Shown piece by piece: positions 34,333 through 44,707 of a stretch of DNA of 64,000 bases (its first letter is position 1; each line of letters starts with the position of its first letter). A program made the position numbers and the translations under genes. The stretch covers positions 11,496-75,495 of the forward strand of contig CAMBSK010000010.1 in NCBI GenBank assembly GCA_945870575.1, read 5' to 3'. The notes beneath the pieces were generated by a model. That model was not told the DNA's origin. It saw nothing but the letters and a program-made list of their open reading frames with translations, and searched no databases. The stretch is from Bordetella parapertussis. Lineage in GTDB: Bacteria > Pseudomonadota > Gammaproteobacteria > Burkholderiales > Burkholderiaceae_C.

Positions 34333-35088
34333 ATGAAAAAAATCATCCTCAGCCTACTGATCAGCGTATTCACCAGTTGGTCTGCTTTTGCTGCCACAGA
34401 AACTATTCCTTGGGACAAAGCGCCCAACAAAATCAATGATCTGGGTGCTTTGCAGCATGGCGCCAAACTGTTCGTCAATTACTGCTTGAATTGCCATGCA
34501 GCGTCTTACATGCGGTTCAATCGCTTGACCGACATCGGTTTGACGGAACAGCAAATCAAAGACAATTTATTGTTCACCACCGACAAGGTCGGTGAAACCA
34601 TGAAGGTGTCCATGGACCCAAAACAGGCCAAGGATTGGTTCGGTGGCAACCCGCCCGACTTGACCGTGATCGCGCGTTCACGCTCCGGCCACGGCGGCAC
34701 AGGCGCTGATTATTTGTATACGTATTTGCGTACCTATTACCGCGATGAAAGCAAAGCCACCGGCTGGAATAACCTGGCTTTTCCGAATGTTGCCATGCCG
34801 CATGTGTTGTGGGAGTTGCAAGGAGAGCGTAAGCCCTTGTACGACACAGTCCAATCGCACGGGCATGAAGTCCACGCGTTCAAAGGTTGGCAGCAAGTCA
34901 CACCCGGCAAGCTCAGCCCTGCCGAGTACGATGAAGCGGTTGCCGATCTGGTCAATTACATGCAGTGGATGTCAGAGCCGTCACAAAACACACGCGTCAT
35001 AATCGGCGTCTGGGTATTGATGTTCTTGTTGGTTTTCATGTTCATTGCCTGGCGTTTGAATGCCGCGTTCTGGAAAGAAATTCGCTAA
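34333..35088 (+). CDS. petC: cytochrome c1 of the bc1 complex
   Basis: A 251-residue protein with a Sec signal peptide (MKKIILSLLISVFTSWSAFA) and one c-type heme motif CLNCHAA (about 49-55). A C-terminal membrane anchor (VWVLMFLLVFMFIAWRL) holds it in the inner membrane. The second axial Met is probably in the VAMPHVLWEL-like segment. The start at 34333 avoids a longer frame that would overlap petB. A terminator hairpin follows at 35102. Confidence 0.95.
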   Translation: MKKIILSLLISVFTSWSAFAATETIPWDKAPNKINDLGALQHGAKLFVNYCLNCHAASYMRFNRLTDIGLTEQQIKDNLLFTTDKVGETMKVSMDPKQAKDWFGGNPPDLTVIARSRSGHGGTGADYLYTYLRTYYRDESKATGWNNLAFPNVAMPHVLWELQGERKPLYDTVQSHGHEVHAFKGWQQVTPGKLSPAEYDEAVADLVNYMQWMSEPSQNTRVIIGVWVLMFLLVFMFIAWRLNAAFWKEIR

Positions 35089-35101
35089 GCGGATACACAG
35101 T

Positions 35102-35122
35102 AACCCGCTCCGGCGGGTTCTT
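35102..35122 (+). terminator. hairpin after petC
   Basis: AACCCGC (35102-35108), a TCCG loop, and GCGGGTT (35113-35119), followed by CTT. The stem is perfect, but the T-run is weak. It lies between petC and sspA and could reduce read-through. Confidence 0.5.
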
Positions 35123-35175
35123 ACAATGGGCCATTTCCGGCCCGTTAAACCTTTGGTATTTCAGGAGCTACGCTC

Positions 35176-35787
35176 ATGATGGTCTTGTACTCTGGGACAG
35201 TTTGTCCTTTCTCTCACCGTTGCCGTTTTGTCTTGTTTGAAAAAGGCATGGATTTTGAAATCCGTGATGTCGATCTCTACAACAAGCCCGAGGACATCAG
35301 CGTGATGAACCCTTACGGTCAGGTACCGATTTTGGTTGAGCGCGACCTCATTCTGTATGAATCCAACATCATCAACGAATACATAGACGAGCGTTTTCCG
35401 CATCCGCAACTCATGCCCGGCGACCCGGTTGACCGAGCCCGCGTCCGTTTGTTCCTGCTGAATTTCGAAAAAGAATTGTTCACCCATGTGACTTCTCTGG
35501 AGTCCAGGACACAAAAGGCCAACGAAAAAACGCTGGAAAAAGCCCGCGCGCACATCCGCGACCGCCTAACCCAGCTAGCACCCGTGTTTTTGAAAAATAA
35601 ATTCATGCTCGGCGATAACTTTTCTATGCTTGATGTCGCCATTGCCCCATTGTTGTGGCGCCTTGATCATTACGGCATCGAGTTGTCAAAAAATGCAGCC
35701 CCGTTGCTCAAATACGCTGAACGCATTTTCTCGCGCCCGGCCTATATCGAGGCGTTGACGCCTTCAGAAAAGGTCATGCGCAAATAA
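35176..35787 (+). CDS. sspA: stringent starvation protein A (GST-fold RNA polymerase-associated protein)
   Basis: A 203-residue protein with a thioredoxin-fold GST N-terminal domain (YSGTVCPFSHRCRFVLFEKG) and the helical GST C-terminal domain (LGDNFSMLDVAIAPLLWRLD). It lacks a clear catalytic Cys/Ser for glutathione transfer, in line with SspA proteins that bind RNA polymerase and help the acid or starvation response. It follows petC and precedes sspB, the usual order. Either ATG at 35176 or 35179 can be the start. Confidence 0.9.
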   Translation: MMVLYSGTVCPFSHRCRFVLFEKGMDFEIRDVDLYNKPEDISVMNPYGQVPILVERDLILYESNIINEYIDERFPHPQLMPGDPVDRARVRLFLLNFEKELFTHVTSLESRTQKANEKTLEKARAHIRDRLTQLAPVFLKNKFMLGDNFSMLDVAIAPLLWRLDHYGIELSKNAAPLLKYAERIFSRPAYIEALTPSEKVMRK

Positions 35788-35792
35788 ACCGC

Positions 35793-36230
35793 ATGATCAA
35801 TATTTCGCAGTCAACTTCTACCCGGCCTTACCTGGTGCGGGCCTTGCACGAATGGTGTACAGACAACGGCTTCACGCCGTATGTGGCTGTGCTGGTGGAT
35901 GACACCGTGCAAGTGCCGCGCGAGTATGTGAACAACGGTGAAATCGTGCTCAATGTCAGTTTCGACGCCACCAGTGGCATGCAACTGAGCAATGAGTTCA
36001 TTCAGTTCAAAGCGCGTTTCGGTGGTGTGGCGCGTGAAATTGTGGTTCCCATGGGTCGGGTGATTGCTATTTATGCCAAAGAAAACGGCCAGGGCATGGC
36101 TTTTCCTGCACCTGCCCCGACTTCCGCCGGCACTGCTGTCGATGCGGCAATTGCGTCTGACAGTCCGCCTGAACCACCTGCAGGCAGTCCGACCAACAGT
36201 CCTCGCCCGCAACTCAAACGCGTCAAATAA
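35793..36230 (+). CDS. sspB: ClpXP protease specificity-enhancing factor SspB
   Basis: A 145-residue adaptor that delivers ssrA-tagged peptides to ClpXP. The N-terminal globular domain with STRPYLVRALHEWCTDNGFT and the substrate-groove strands (about 1-110) is followed by a flexible Pro/Ser-rich linker and a C-terminal QLKRVK ClpX-binding tail. The gap after sspA is 5 bases. The tRNA-Thr gene follows. Confidence 0.93.
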   Translation: MINISQSTSTRPYLVRALHEWCTDNGFTPYVAVLVDDTVQVPREYVNNGEIVLNVSFDATSGMQLSNEFIQFKARFGGVAREIVVPMGRVIAIYAKENGQGMAFPAPAPTSAGTAVDAAIASDSPPEPPAGSPTNSPRPQLKRVK

Positions 36231-36277
36231 AAAAGTTTTCAATAAGATGTGTCTGGCTTGGTTAGAATAAGCAAAAT

Positions 36278-36353
36278 GCCGATTTAGCTCAGTTGGTAGA
36301 GCAACCGCCTTGTAAGCGGTAGGTCATCAGTTCGAATCCGATAATCGGCACCA
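36278..36353 (+). tRNA. tRNA-Thr (anticodon TGT)
   Basis: The 76 bases fold into a cloverleaf: acceptor GCCGATT/AATCGGC (7 perfect pairs), D-arm GCTC/GAGC, anticodon arm ACCGC-CTTGTAA-GCGGT with TGT as anticodon, and encoded CCA at 36351-36353. The T-stem has one A-C mismatch (ATCAG/CCGAT) around the TTCGAAT loop. A -10-like TAGAAT lies at 36263-36268, about 7 bases from the likely transcription start, and a strong terminator follows at 36358. Confidence 0.95.
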
Positions 36354-36357
36354 TTTG

Positions 36358-36391
36358 AAAACCCGCGGTTGTGAAACCGGCGGGTTTTTTT
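36358..36391 (+). terminator. intrinsic terminator after tRNA-Thr
   Basis: AAAACCCGC pairs with GCGGGTTTT, with an inner GGTT/AACC extension, and is followed by a run of T. It lies 5 bases after the encoded CCA and ends transcription before the convergent DciA-like gene. Confidence 0.8.
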
Positions 36392-36710
36392 ATGGCTTGC
36401 GTGACATGAGTTTGAGCCTTACCTGTTGTACGTTATGGCCCTTGCTGCGCAGATGCGCGCAGATGGCCGGTAACAGCTGGCGCAATTTGGCGGCCGCAGC
36501 ATTGTGTTTAACCAATAAACACCAGACATCATCTTCGATAGGACCGGCCAGCATTTGTTCGCTCAAACCAGGGGGAAGAACCGGCTCTATGGTTTTCAAA
36601 TACAACATGGAGCGGCGCTGCAAACTTAACATCGAGGACAAGGTGTCCGAGTGTTCGATGGCATCCATCACACTGGTCTGTTTGGCTGGCGGGGTTGACG
36701 GTCGGTGCAT
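36390..36710 (-). CDS. DUF721/DciA-like protein
   Basis: A 106-residue protein of the DUF721 type. The pattern LPPGLSEQMLAGPIEDDVWCL followed by KLRQLLPAICAHLRSKGHNV and VRLKL matches the KH-like DciA domain, which in bacteria without DnaC helps load the replicative helicase. Compared with full DciA it is short. The gene sits immediately upstream of, and divergent from, secA, as in other betaproteobacteria. The family assignment is from residue pattern only. Confidence 0.6.
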   Translation of the reverse strand: MHRPSTPPAKQTSVMDAIEHSDTLSSMLSLQRRSMLYLKTIEPVLPPGLSEQMLAGPIEDDVWCLLVKHNAAAAKLRQLLPAICAHLRSKGHNVQQVRLKLMSRKP

Positions 36711-36809
36711 CGCTGATTATGTTCGTTTACACAGGTAAAATGCAGGGCTTCGACAAAGGAACCGGCGTCCATGGCCAGCCACCCGGCAAGGCATGGTCGT
36801 TTTGCTTGT

Positions 36810-39557
36810 ATGGCATTCAATCCACTGACCTATATTTTCGGCAGCCGCAACGACCGCTTGCTAAAGACTTACCGCAAAACGCTTGAGCGCATCAACGTCC
36901 TTGAAGTTCCTTTGGAAGCCTTGAGCGACGAGGCCTTGAAAGCCAAAACCGGCGAATTCAAGCAACGTTTCCAGCAAGGTGAAAGTCTGGACGATTTGCT
37001 GCCCGAGGCCTTTGCTGTGGTGCGTGAAGGCTCTAAGCGCGTCATGAAGATGCGTCACTTTGATGTGCAAATGTTAGGCGGCATGGCCTTGCACCAGGGC
37101 AAGATTGCCGAGATGCGCACCGGTGAAGGTAAAACGCTGACTGCCACACTGGCGGTGTATCTGAATGCGCTCAGCGGCGTGGGCGTACACGTGGTGACGG
37201 TGAACGACTACCTCGCCAACCGGGACGCGCAATGGATGGGACGGCTTTATAACTTTCTCGGCTTGAGTGTCGGCGTCAATCTGTCGCAATTGACACGCGA
37301 GGAAAAACAAAGCGCTTACCAAAGCGATATCACTTACGGTACCAACAACGAGTACGGTTTTGACTATCTGCGTGACAACATGGTTTACGAAACTGCCGAC
37401 CGGGTGCAGCGCAAACTCAATTACGCCATTGTTGACGAGGTCGATTCGATCTTGATCGATGAAGCGCGCACGCCGTTGATCATCAGCGGTCAAGCCGAAG
37501 ACCACACGCAAACTTATCTGGCCATGAACCAGGTGGTGCCGCACCTGACGCGCCAGGAAGGCGAATTGGATTTGCGCACAGGTGAAGGCGTCATTACCCC
37601 GGGCGATTTCACGTTGGATGAAAAATCACATCAGGTCTACCTGACAGAACTGGGTCACGAAAAGGCGGAGAAAATTCTCTCCGACATGGGTTTGCTTCCC
37701 GCTGGTGCTTCACTGTATGACCCATTGCATATCGGTCTGGTGCACCATTTGTATGCCGCATTGCGTGCCCACCACCTCTACCACCTGGATCAGCATTACG
37801 TTAACCAGGGCGGTGAGATCACCATCGTTGATGAATTCACCGGTCGTTTGATGTCCGGTCGCCGTTGGAGCGATGGCTTGCACCAGGCCGTCGAAGCCAA
37901 GGAAGGTGTTGCCATTCAGGCGGAGAACCAGACCATGGCCTCCATCACTTTCCAGAATTATTTCCGCTTATACGACAAGCTCAGCGGCATGACCGGTACT
38001 GCTGACACCGAAGCCTATGAATTTCAGGAAATTTACGGCTTGGAAACAGTCATCATTCCGCCGAACAAACCAAGTAAGCGGGAAGATCAATTAGACCGGG
38101 TTTACAAAACAACCCAGGAAAAATACAAAGCAGCCATAGACGACATCATCGAATGCCAAGGGCGTGGTCAACCTGTATTGGTGGGCACCACATCGATTGA
38201 GTTGTCTGAACTGCTCTCAGGCATGTTGGATAAGGCGGGTTTGAAGCACCAAGTGCTTAACGCCAAACAACACGCCAGCGAAGCTGATATCGTCGCGCAA
38301 GCGGGTGCGCCAAAGTCCATCACCATTGCCACCAACATGGCCGGTCGAGGCACCGACATTGTGCTCGGCGGCAACGTGGAAAAAGCTGTCGACACACTGA
38401 TGCAAGACGAGAGCCAGAGCGAAAGCGACAAAGCGGTCAAAACCTCCCAGTTGCGCGAAGTCTGGGCCAAAGACCATGAGTTTGTTAAGTCTGTTGGCGG
38501 CTTGCGCATCATTGCTACCGAACGTCACGAATCGCGCCGTATCGATAACCAGTTGCGCGGCCGCTCCGGTCGCCAGGGAGACCCCGGCTCTTCACGTTTT
38601 TACCTCAGTCTTGATGATTCGCTGATGCGCATTTTTGCGGGTGAGCGCGTCAAGTCCATCATGGACCGTTTGAATATGCCTGAGGGCGAGGCCATTGAAG
38701 CCGGCATGGTCACGCGCAGTATTGAAAGCGCTCAGCGCAAAGTCGAGGCCCGCAATTTCGATATCCGCAAGCAATTGCTGGAATACGATGATGTTTCTAA
38801 CGACCAGCGCAAAGTCATTTACCAGCAGCGCAATGACATTCTGGACGCTTCCAATCTGACGGCGCAAATCGCGAGTTTGCGCGAAGGTTGTTTTACCGAC
38901 CTGGTGCGCCAGTTCGTGCCTGAAGAATCGGTGGAAGAACAATGGGACATCGCCAGTTTGCAAAACCTGTTGCGCAATGATTGGCACATGGATTTGCAGC
39001 TGGTACAACACGTTGAAAAAGCCCAGGCCATCATTGATGAAGATATTTTGCAGTTGGTGGTTGATGCGGCCAACGCAGCGTTCAACAGCAAAATTGAAAC
39101 GGTGGGCGTGGATGAATTCACGCCTTTCATGCGCGCCGTGCTGCTGCAAAACATTGACAGCCACTGGCGTGAACACCTGTCGTCGCTGGACTATTTGCGC
39201 CAGGGCATACATTTGCGCGGCTATGCACAAAAGCAACCCAAGCAGGAGTACAAGCGCGAAGCCTTTGAGCTGTTCGGTCAATTGCTGGACATGGTGAAAA
39301 ACGAAGTCACACGTATTTTGATGACAGTTCAAATCGAAACAGCCAGCCAGATTGAAGCGGCGGCCCAGAACATAGAGCAACGCGCTGATGCCGTGACCAA
39401 TCTCACTTATTCAGCGCCGGATGAAACAGGTCAAGCCCAACTGTTTGGCGCAGGTCAGGCGGCGGCTACCGAGCAAGTGCCGGTGGTGGGTCGCAATGAG
39501 CCCTGTCCTTGTGGCAGTGGAAAAAAATACAAGCACTGCCACGGCAAGCTGGCCTGA
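36810..39557 (+). CDS. secA: protein translocase motor ATPase SecA
   Basis: SecA drives post-translational export through SecYEG. The protein has the Walker A MRTGEGKT (about 103-110), [12 protein letters not shown] (about 210-221), the second nucleotide-binding domain with [28 protein letters not shown], and the C-terminal zinc-binding [14 protein letters not shown] that contacts SecB. I chose the ATG at 36810 ([14 protein letters not shown]; 915 residues). The in-frame ATG at 36771 would add 13 residues that do not belong to the family. argJ follows after 3 bases. Confidence 0.96.
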   Translation: MAFNPLTYIFGSRNDRLLKTYRKTLERINVLEVPLEALSDEALKAKTGEFKQRFQQGESLDDLLPEAFAVVREGSKRVMKMRHFDVQMLGGMALHQGKIAEMRTGEGKTLTATLAVYLNALSGVGVHVVTVNDYLANRDAQWMGRLYNFLGLSVGVNLSQLTREEKQSAYQSDITYGTNNEYGFDYLRDNMVYETADRVQRKLNYAIVDEVDSILIDEARTPLIISGQAEDHTQTYLAMNQVVPHLTRQEGELDLRTGEGVITPGDFTLDEKSHQVYLTELGHEKAEKILSDMGLLPAGASLYDPLHIGLVHHLYAALRAHHLYHLDQHYVNQGGEITIVDEFTGRLMSGRRWSDGLHQAVEAKEGVAIQAENQTMASITFQNYFRLYDKLSGMTGTADTEAYEFQEIYGLETVIIPPNKPSKREDQLDRVYKTTQEKYKAAIDDIIECQGRGQPVLVGTTSIELSELLSGMLDKAGLKHQVLNAKQHASEADIVAQAGAPKSITIATNMAGRGTDIVLGGNVEKAVDTLMQDESQSESDKAVKTSQLREVWAKDHEFVKSVGGLRIIATERHESRRIDNQLRGRSGRQGDPGSSRFYLSLDDSLMRIFAGERVKSIMDRLNMPEGEAIEAGMVTRSIESAQRKVEARNFDIRKQLLEYDDVSNDQRKVIYQQRNDILDASNLTAQIASLREGCFTDLVRQFVPEESVEEQWDIASLQNLLRNDWHMDLQLVQHVEKAQAIIDEDILQLVVDAANAAFNSKIETVGVDEFTPFMRAVLLQNIDSHWREHLSSLDYLRQGIHLRGYAQKQPKQEYKREAFELFGQLLDMVKNEVTRILMTVQIETASQIEAAAQNIEQRADAVTNLTYSAPDETGQAQLFGAGQAAATEQVPVVGRNEPCPCGSGKKYKHCHGKLA

Positions 39558-39560
39558 GCC

Positions 39561-40790
39561 ATGGCGGTCCATCTACACATCACCCGCCCTGAGGATTTGC
39601 ATGCGGTCGCCGGTGTGTCCATAGGCGTGACCGAGGCCGGTGTACGCAAGGCAAATCGCAAAGACCTGACCGTCATCACGCTGGAGCCGGGCGCGGCAGT
39701 CGGCGCTGTCTTCACGCAAAACCGGTTTTGTGCTGCGCCCGTGCAATTGTGCAAGCAGCATCTGGCGGCGGGCAATGGCATACGTGCACTGGTGATCAAC
39801 ACCGGAGTCGCCAACGCAGGTACCGGGGAAGCCGGTTTGCAACATGCGTTTGCCGTATGCCAGGCCGTAGCTGGTTTGTTGAATATCAAGCCGGAACAGA
39901 TACTGCCTTTTTCCACGGGTGTGATCATGGAACCCTTGCCGGTGCAGCGCATTGTGGACGGCTTGCCCAAAGCGCTTGCTGCCAGCACCTCTGACAACTG
40001 GACGCTGGCCTCGCAAGCCATCATGACGACCGACACCTTGCCCAAGGCGACCAGCCGTCAAATCAGTATTGACGGCAAGACAGTCACCATCACCGGCATG
40101 TCCAAAGGCGCCGGCATGATCCGTCCCAACATGGCCACCATGTTGGGCTTCATGGCCACCGATGCGGCCATCGCTCCCAGCTTGATGAAAGCGCTGGCGC
40201 ATGAACTGGCTGAAGCCTCATTCAACCGCATCACCATAGACGGTGACACGTCGACCAACGATTCATTCGTGGTGATAGCCAGCGGCAAATCAGCTACTAC
40301 CGAAATAAGCCATTGGGACAGCGACAGCGCGCGTTTGTTAAAGCAGGCTTTGCTGGATGTGGCGCGTTGGCTGGCGCAGGCGATTGTGCGTGACGGCGAG
40401 GGCGCCACCAAGTTCATCACGGTCAGCATTGAAGGCGGGCGCGACACCGCCGAATGCCGTCAGGTGGCGTATGCGATTGCGCATTCGCCTTTGGTGAAAA
40501 CCGCTTTTTTCGCCAGCGACCCTAACCTCGGTCGGATACTGGCCGCCGTGGGTTATGCAGGCATCGCAGATCTGGAGCAATCGCTGATTGAGTTGTACCT
40601 GGACGATGTGCACGTGGCTACGCGCGGTGGCCGTCATCCCGACTACCGCGAAGAAGACGGTCAACGCGTGATGAAGCAAGACGAAATCACGGTGCGTGTG
40701 TTGCTCGGACGCGGCCAGGCTCAGGATCAGGTGTGGACCTGCGACTTAAGCCATGAATACGTCACCATCAACGCGGATTACCGCAGCTAA
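39561..40790 (+). CDS. argJ: bifunctional glutamate N-acetyltransferase / amino-acid acetyltransferase
   Basis: ArgJ moves the acetyl group between ornithine and glutamate in arginine synthesis. The 409-residue precursor has the self-cleavage motif [13 protein letters not shown] (about 194-206), where the Thr after Ala becomes the N-terminal nucleophile of the beta chain. Other conserved segments are [13 protein letters not shown] and [10 protein letters not shown]. It lies between secA and the DUF815 ATPase with gaps of 3 bases each. Confidence 0.95.
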   Translation: MAVHLHITRPEDLHAVAGVSIGVTEAGVRKANRKDLTVITLEPGAAVGAVFTQNRFCAAPVQLCKQHLAAGNGIRALVINTGVANAGTGEAGLQHAFAVCQAVAGLLNIKPEQILPFSTGVIMEPLPVQRIVDGLPKALAASTSDNWTLASQAIMTTDTLPKATSRQISIDGKTVTITGMSKGAGMIRPNMATMLGFMATDAAIAPSLMKALAHELAEASFNRITIDGDTSTNDSFVVIASGKSATTEISHWDSDSARLLKQALLDVARWLAQAIVRDGEGATKFITVSIEGGRDTAECRQVAYAIAHSPLVKTAFFASDPNLGRILAAVGYAGIADLEQSLIELYLDDVHVATRGGRHPDYREEDGQRVMKQDEITVRVLLGRGQAQDQVWTCDLSHEYVTINADYRS

Positions 40791-40793
40791 GTC

Positions 40794-41675
40794 ATGAATG
40801 AATCTTTAGAACGCATGCTGCACCGCGCTGAATTGCTGATGGCGCGTATCGAGCGCATACTGCCGCAACCTTTGCACGCACCTGACTGGCAGTCGGGCAT
40901 TGCTTTTCGCTACCGCAAGCGCAGCAGCGGCCATGGCGTACTCGAACCGGTGCGACATATTGGACAAATGTCATTGAGTGATTTGAAAGAAATCGACCAG
41001 CAGAAGGAAAAAATCCAGCGCAATACCTTGCAGTTCATCGAAGGCAAACCTGCCAATAATGTGTTGTTGACTGGCGCACGCGGTACCGGTAAATCCTCGC
41101 TGATCAAAGCCTGTCTCAATACCTATGCGCCTCGCGGCCTGCGTTTGATTGAAGTTGACAAGCAAGACATGGTGGACCTGCCCGACATCATCGAGGTGGT
41201 GGCCGAACGGCCTGAAAAATTCATCATCTTTTGTGACGACTTGAGTTTTGACGAAGGCGAGCCCGGGTACAAGGCGCTCAAGTCCATTCTTGACGGCAGC
41301 GTGGCCGCAGCGACTGCGAATGTGTTGATTTATGCCACCAGCAACCGCCGCCATCTACTGCCTGAGTACATGAAGGACAACCTCAGTTACACGCACACCG
41401 ACGATGGCGAAGTGCATCCTGGTGAAGTCATCGAAGAAAAAATCTCTTTGTCCGAGCGTTTCGGTTTGTGGGTGAGTTTTTATCCTTTCAGCCAGGACGA
41501 GTATTTGCATATCGTTGACCAGTGGCTGTCTTCTTTGCAAGTCCCGCAAAGCTTATGGGCTCAAGCACATCCTGAATCGCTGGTGTGGGCGCTGGAGCGC
41601 GGCTCGCGCAGCGGCCGCGTGGCTTATCAGTTCGCCCGCGATTTCGCCGGACGTTTGGACAGCGCTGTCGCATGA
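40794..41675 (+). CDS. DUF815-family AAA+ ATPase
   Basis: A 293-residue ATPase of unknown physiological role, conserved next to argJ in betaproteobacteria. Walker A is GARGTGKSSLIKA (about 88-100); Walker B is FIIFCDDLSFDEGE (about 140-153); a sensor-like TSNRRHLLPEYM (about 181-192) follows. The final stretch EISLSERFGLWVSFYPFSQ-like (EKISLSERFGLWVSFYPF) is a DUF815 hallmark. It overlaps the nudix gene by 4 bases. Confidence 0.85.
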   Translation: MNESLERMLHRAELLMARIERILPQPLHAPDWQSGIAFRYRKRSSGHGVLEPVRHIGQMSLSDLKEIDQQKEKIQRNTLQFIEGKPANNVLLTGARGTGKSSLIKACLNTYAPRGLRLIEVDKQDMVDLPDIIEVVAERPEKFIIFCDDLSFDEGEPGYKALKSILDGSVAAATANVLIYATSNRRHLLPEYMKDNLSYTHTDDGEVHPGEVIEEKISLSERFGLWVSFYPFSQDEYLHIVDQWLSSLQVPQSLWAQAHPESLVWALERGSRSGRVAYQFARDFAGRLDSAVA

Positions 41676-42166
41676 CGTCAAGCGCACCACCGCCTGTACG
41701 CATGGTGGATGCCAACTTGCCGCGCGCAGGTGGCGTTGAGCGGCCGTTGATCCAGGTGGCTGTCGGTGTGTTGTTCAGGCCTGATGGCCGTTTTTTATTG
41801 ACTACCCGCCCGCCCGGCAAAGCCTATGCCGGGCACTGGGAATTTCCAGGCGGAAAAATCGAGTCCGGCGAAACGCTGGCTCAGGCACTGACCCGCGAAT
41901 TGCAGGAGGAACTCGGTATCACCATCGAAGACCCTGTGCCTTGGAAGACAGAGCGTATTGATTACCCGCACGCCCTGGTGGAATTGCATTTCTGCAAGGT
42001 GTATCAATGGAAGGGTGAACTGCAAATGAAAGAGGGTCAGGAATTTGCTTGGGAACAGTTGCCGGTGCAGGTGGCGCCGGTATTACCCGGCACGGTACCG
42101 GTATTAGAGTGGCTGGCTCAGGCGCAAAGCTCTATTTCAAATTCTGCATTACCGACAGAGGTTTGA
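41672..42166 (+). CDS. nudix hydrolase, MutT-like
   Basis: A 164-residue nudix hydrolase. The nudix box is complete: GGKIESGETLAQALTRELQEELGI (about 63-86), with the catalytic REhxEE core. By its family and length it may sanitise oxidised dGTP like MutT, but the substrate is not proven. The start at 41672 overlaps the DUF815 stop (ATGA); another ATG at 41702 is possible. The 3' end overlaps the convergent zapD gene by about 50 bases. Confidence 0.85.
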   Translation: MTSSAPPPVRMVDANLPRAGGVERPLIQVAVGVLFRPDGRFLLTTRPPGKAYAGHWEFPGGKIESGETLAQALTRELQEELGITIEDPVPWKTERIDYPHALVELHFCKVYQWKGELQMKEGQEFAWEQLPVQVAPVLPGTVPVLEWLAQAQSSISNSALPTEV

Positions 42167-42870
42167 GGTTTGCCTTCCCAGGTCTGGTGTATCAGGCGCA
42201 CCCAGACCATCATGCGGTTGCCGCTGATCTCGGGTACCAGGCCCAAAGATTCATCAATGAATAAACGCATCATTTGGAAACGGCCTTGTGGCAAAGCCTG
42301 TTGGAATTGCCCTTGCTGAGCCACCACGCGTTGCGGTGAACCGCTTTCTCGCAGCAGACGCATCAATAGGCTGACACTGTCGTGCAAGGCTTTCAAGGGC
42401 TCCGACCATTTCAAAATATCCTGACGACGCATATCAGGATCACGTTGTTGCCAGGCATGGTAACTGGGTAAATCAAAGGCACAGGTGCCGCCCGGTACGG
42501 CAACCCGGTTGCGCAAACTGCTGAGGAAATCGCTGTCAGTCACGCAGTTGCTGATGCGCGCGCTTTGGGTGTTGAAACCTTGCAGGCATTTGTCAATATT
42601 GCCCAGCAATTCATCTAGCACCCCGTGCGCCACTGAAGGGTTGCCGCGGTAACTGTTGAACTGGTGTTTATGCCGCTCGAGTTCTTTCAAAATATCTGAT
42701 TTCAAATCGGAGCGACCGCCGACATCGACAATTTCAAACAAAGTGGTCAGGGCAAAGTGGTGATCTATTTCCGAGGATCTGAGCAACAAATGTTCAAAAC
42801 GTCCGAGCAAATATTCCAACCGCAGATAAGTGCGAATACGCTCGTTAAATGGGTGCTCGTAGAGGATCAC
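42118..42870 (-). CDS. zapD: cell division protein ZapD
   Basis: ZapD (DUF1342) cross-links FtsZ filaments at the division ring. The protein ends of the family start (M/V)ILYEHPFNERIRTYLRLEYL, so I start at the GTG at 42870 (250 residues). The long reading from 42927 adds 19 residues with a Cys/Phe-rich stretch not typical of the family and nearly reaches coaE. The all-alpha N-terminal half and the C-terminal beta domain (QGQFQQALPQGRFQMMRLFI) are present. The neighbours coaE and pilC/pilB fit the common order; the small zinc protein gene yacG often found next to zapD is absent here. Confidence 0.88.
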   Translation of the reverse strand: MILYEHPFNERIRTYLRLEYLLGRFEHLLLRSSEIDHHFALTTLFEIVDVGGRSDLKSDILKELERHKHQFNSYRGNPSVAHGVLDELLGNIDKCLQGFNTQSARISNCVTDSDFLSSLRNRVAVPGGTCAFDLPSYHAWQQRDPDMRRQDILKWSEPLKALHDSVSLLMRLLRESGSPQRVVAQQGQFQQALPQGRFQMMRLFIDESLGLVPEISGNRMMVWVRLIHQTWEGKPQTSVGNAEFEIELCA

Positions 42871-42947
42871 AAAAAAGCAAACGCCTGAAGGGTTGTAACA
42901 GCGGAAATGATAACCGCTGACAAGCACTTTATGACTGCCTATACAGG

Positions 42948-43556
42948 CTAAAAATGCAGTTGTATGGCCTTGGCCTCTTTTTGCAATGCAAAGAGATCGT
43001 CTACATCGTTGTTGACTACCCAGTCTGCGGCAGCCAATCTTTGCGTGCGTCTTGCCTGCTGAGCCATGATGTCAAGTACCTGTTCGGGTTTCAAGTGGCT
43101 GCGTTCGATGACCCTGCGGACCTGGGTTTTTTCATCGCAATCGACTACCAGCACCCGGTCGGCGTGTTGTCTCCAGTACGATGATTCAATTAATAAAGGA
43201 ATATCTAAAACTACTAAAGATATATTTTTAATCAGTAATTCCTCTTGTTTGAGTTGAATCTCAGCCGAAATCAGTGGGTGCAGCAAAGCCTGTAAACGCA
43301 GCCGTTCATCTGCCTGGCTGAACACCAACTCGCGCATGCGTTCGCGGTTCATGCTGCCGTCGGAAGCGACAAAGTCAGCACCGAAAGTGGCGGCGATAGC
43401 CGACATGGCCGCACCGCCGACAGAAGTAAGCTGGCGGGAAATTGCATCAGCATCTATAACTTGAATGCCTGTTTCAGCCAAAAGACGGGCCAAAGTAGAT
43501 TTGCCGCTGCCTATGCCGCCGGTCAGTCCTATGCGTCTGAAATCCGATGTGTTCAT
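42948..43556 (-). CDS. coaE: dephospho-CoA kinase
   Basis: CoaE phosphorylates dephospho-CoA to coenzyme A. The 202-residue P-loop kinase has Walker A GLTGGIGSGKSTLARL (about 10-25), IDADAISRQL (about 34-43) and a LID region with QVRRVIERSHLKPEQVLDIMAQQA. The gene lies between pilC and zapD. The prepilin peptidase gene pilD, often present between pilC and coaE in this cluster, is missing. Confidence 0.95.
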   Translation of the reverse strand: MNTSDFRRIGLTGGIGSGKSTLARLLAETGIQVIDADAISRQLTSVGGAAMSAIAATFGADFVASDGSMNRERMRELVFSQADERLRLQALLHPLISAEIQLKQEELLIKNISLVVLDIPLLIESSYWRQHADRVLVVDCDEKTQVRRVIERSHLKPEQVLDIMAQQARRTQRLAAADWVVNNDVDDLFALQKEAKAIQLHF

Positions 43557-43582
43557 GGACTGGAGTCTATAAGACTGCCACG

Positions 43583-44707
43583 CTACAGCACTTGCCCGAG
43601 TTGGAACACCGGCAAATACAAAGCCACGACCATGCCGCCGACAAGACCGCCTAGCACCACGACCAGCAAAGGTTCAATCAATTGCGTCAAGCCGTGTACC
43701 TGCTGTTCCAGGGCTTCATCTTGCGCATCTGCCGCTCTGGACAGCAACACGGTCAGCGTGCCGGATTGCTCGCCGATATCCACCATTTGAATCAATAAGG
43801 GCGGGAATAAACCTGTTTTGAGGCCTACTGAAACGGACGCGTTGCTCATGGCCGCGGCCAGGCTGCTACCGCGCAACACTGATTGCCTGACCGTCAAGCA
43901 AAGCCTGGCATACACCTGGTTTGTACAAACGCCGGCCAGCACTTCCAGTGCTTCCAGCAGCGGAACGCCAGACTGCGTCAGCATCGACAGGCAACGCGTC
44001 CATGCCGCCAGATTGGCGCTGCGAATCAGCCCGGCCACCAAGGGCAGGGACAAAACCCTAAGCGCGAATTGCCATTGCCATGTTTCATTGCGACGGTATT
44101 GCCTGCGTAAGACGGCAGCAATCAACACAACCGCCACCAACACCGGCAAACCCCATTGCAGCAAGCCCGCACTCAGACCCAGTATGAAACGCGTGGCTGC
44201 AGGCAGTTGTGCACCGAAAGAGGCAAATATCGATTGAAACACCGGCACCACCCAGACCAGGATGACGGTGACCACCAGCGCCGCGATGAACAACACCGCC
44301 ACCGGATAGACCAATGCCATGCGGACTTTGCGACTGAGTTGCTGTTGGCGTTCGGTGTGACTGGCCAGGCGGTTGAGCATGTCGTCCAGGTTACCGGCCA
44401 ATTCACCTGCGGCCACCATCTGGCAGTACAGCTTGTCAAAAACGCCGGTTTGCTGCAAGGCGTTTTCTAATGATTTGCCTGCTGAAACCTGCCGACGCAA
44501 AGCTTTCACCACCGGCTCCATGGCTTGTCCATTGAGGCCTTGTTGAATCGTGTCCAAAGACTGCAGCAATGGAACACCGGCACCGACCAGCGTGGCGAGT
44601 TGGCGGGTGAATTCACAGAGCTGCGCCGCATCGATCCGCACAATGGGTTGACGATGGGATTCGCCGGAAGCTAAGGGCCGGCGTGTGCCCGGTATTGCAT
44701 CAGCCAT
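43583..44707 (-). CDS. type II secretion/type IV pilus inner-membrane platform protein (PilC/GspF-like)
   Basis: A 374-residue member of the GspF/PilC family. Two copies of the family domain are seen: the first with FTRQLATLVGAGVPLLQSLD and the second around WTRCLSMLTQSGVPLLEALE; each is followed by membrane helices (three in total). It forms the platform on which the assembly ATPase works. The N-terminus lacks the extra 30 residues of many PilC proteins. It overlaps the upstream ATPase gene by 8 bases. Confidence 0.85.
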   Translation of the reverse strand: MADAIPGTRRPLASGESHRQPIVRIDAAQLCEFTRQLATLVGAGVPLLQSLDTIQQGLNGQAMEPVVKALRRQVSAGKSLENALQQTGVFDKLYCQMVAAGELAGNLDDMLNRLASHTERQQQLSRKVRMALVYPVAVLFIAALVVTVILVWVVPVFQSIFASFGAQLPAATRFILGLSAGLLQWGLPVLVAVVLIAAVLRRQYRRNETWQWQFALRVLSLPLVAGLIRSANLAAWTRCLSMLTQSGVPLLEALEVLAGVCTNQVYARLCLTVRQSVLRGSSLAAAMSNASVSVGLKTGLFPPLLIQMVDIGEQSGTLTVLLSRAADAQDEALEQQVHGLTQLIEPLLVVVLGGLVGGMVVALYLPVFQLGQVL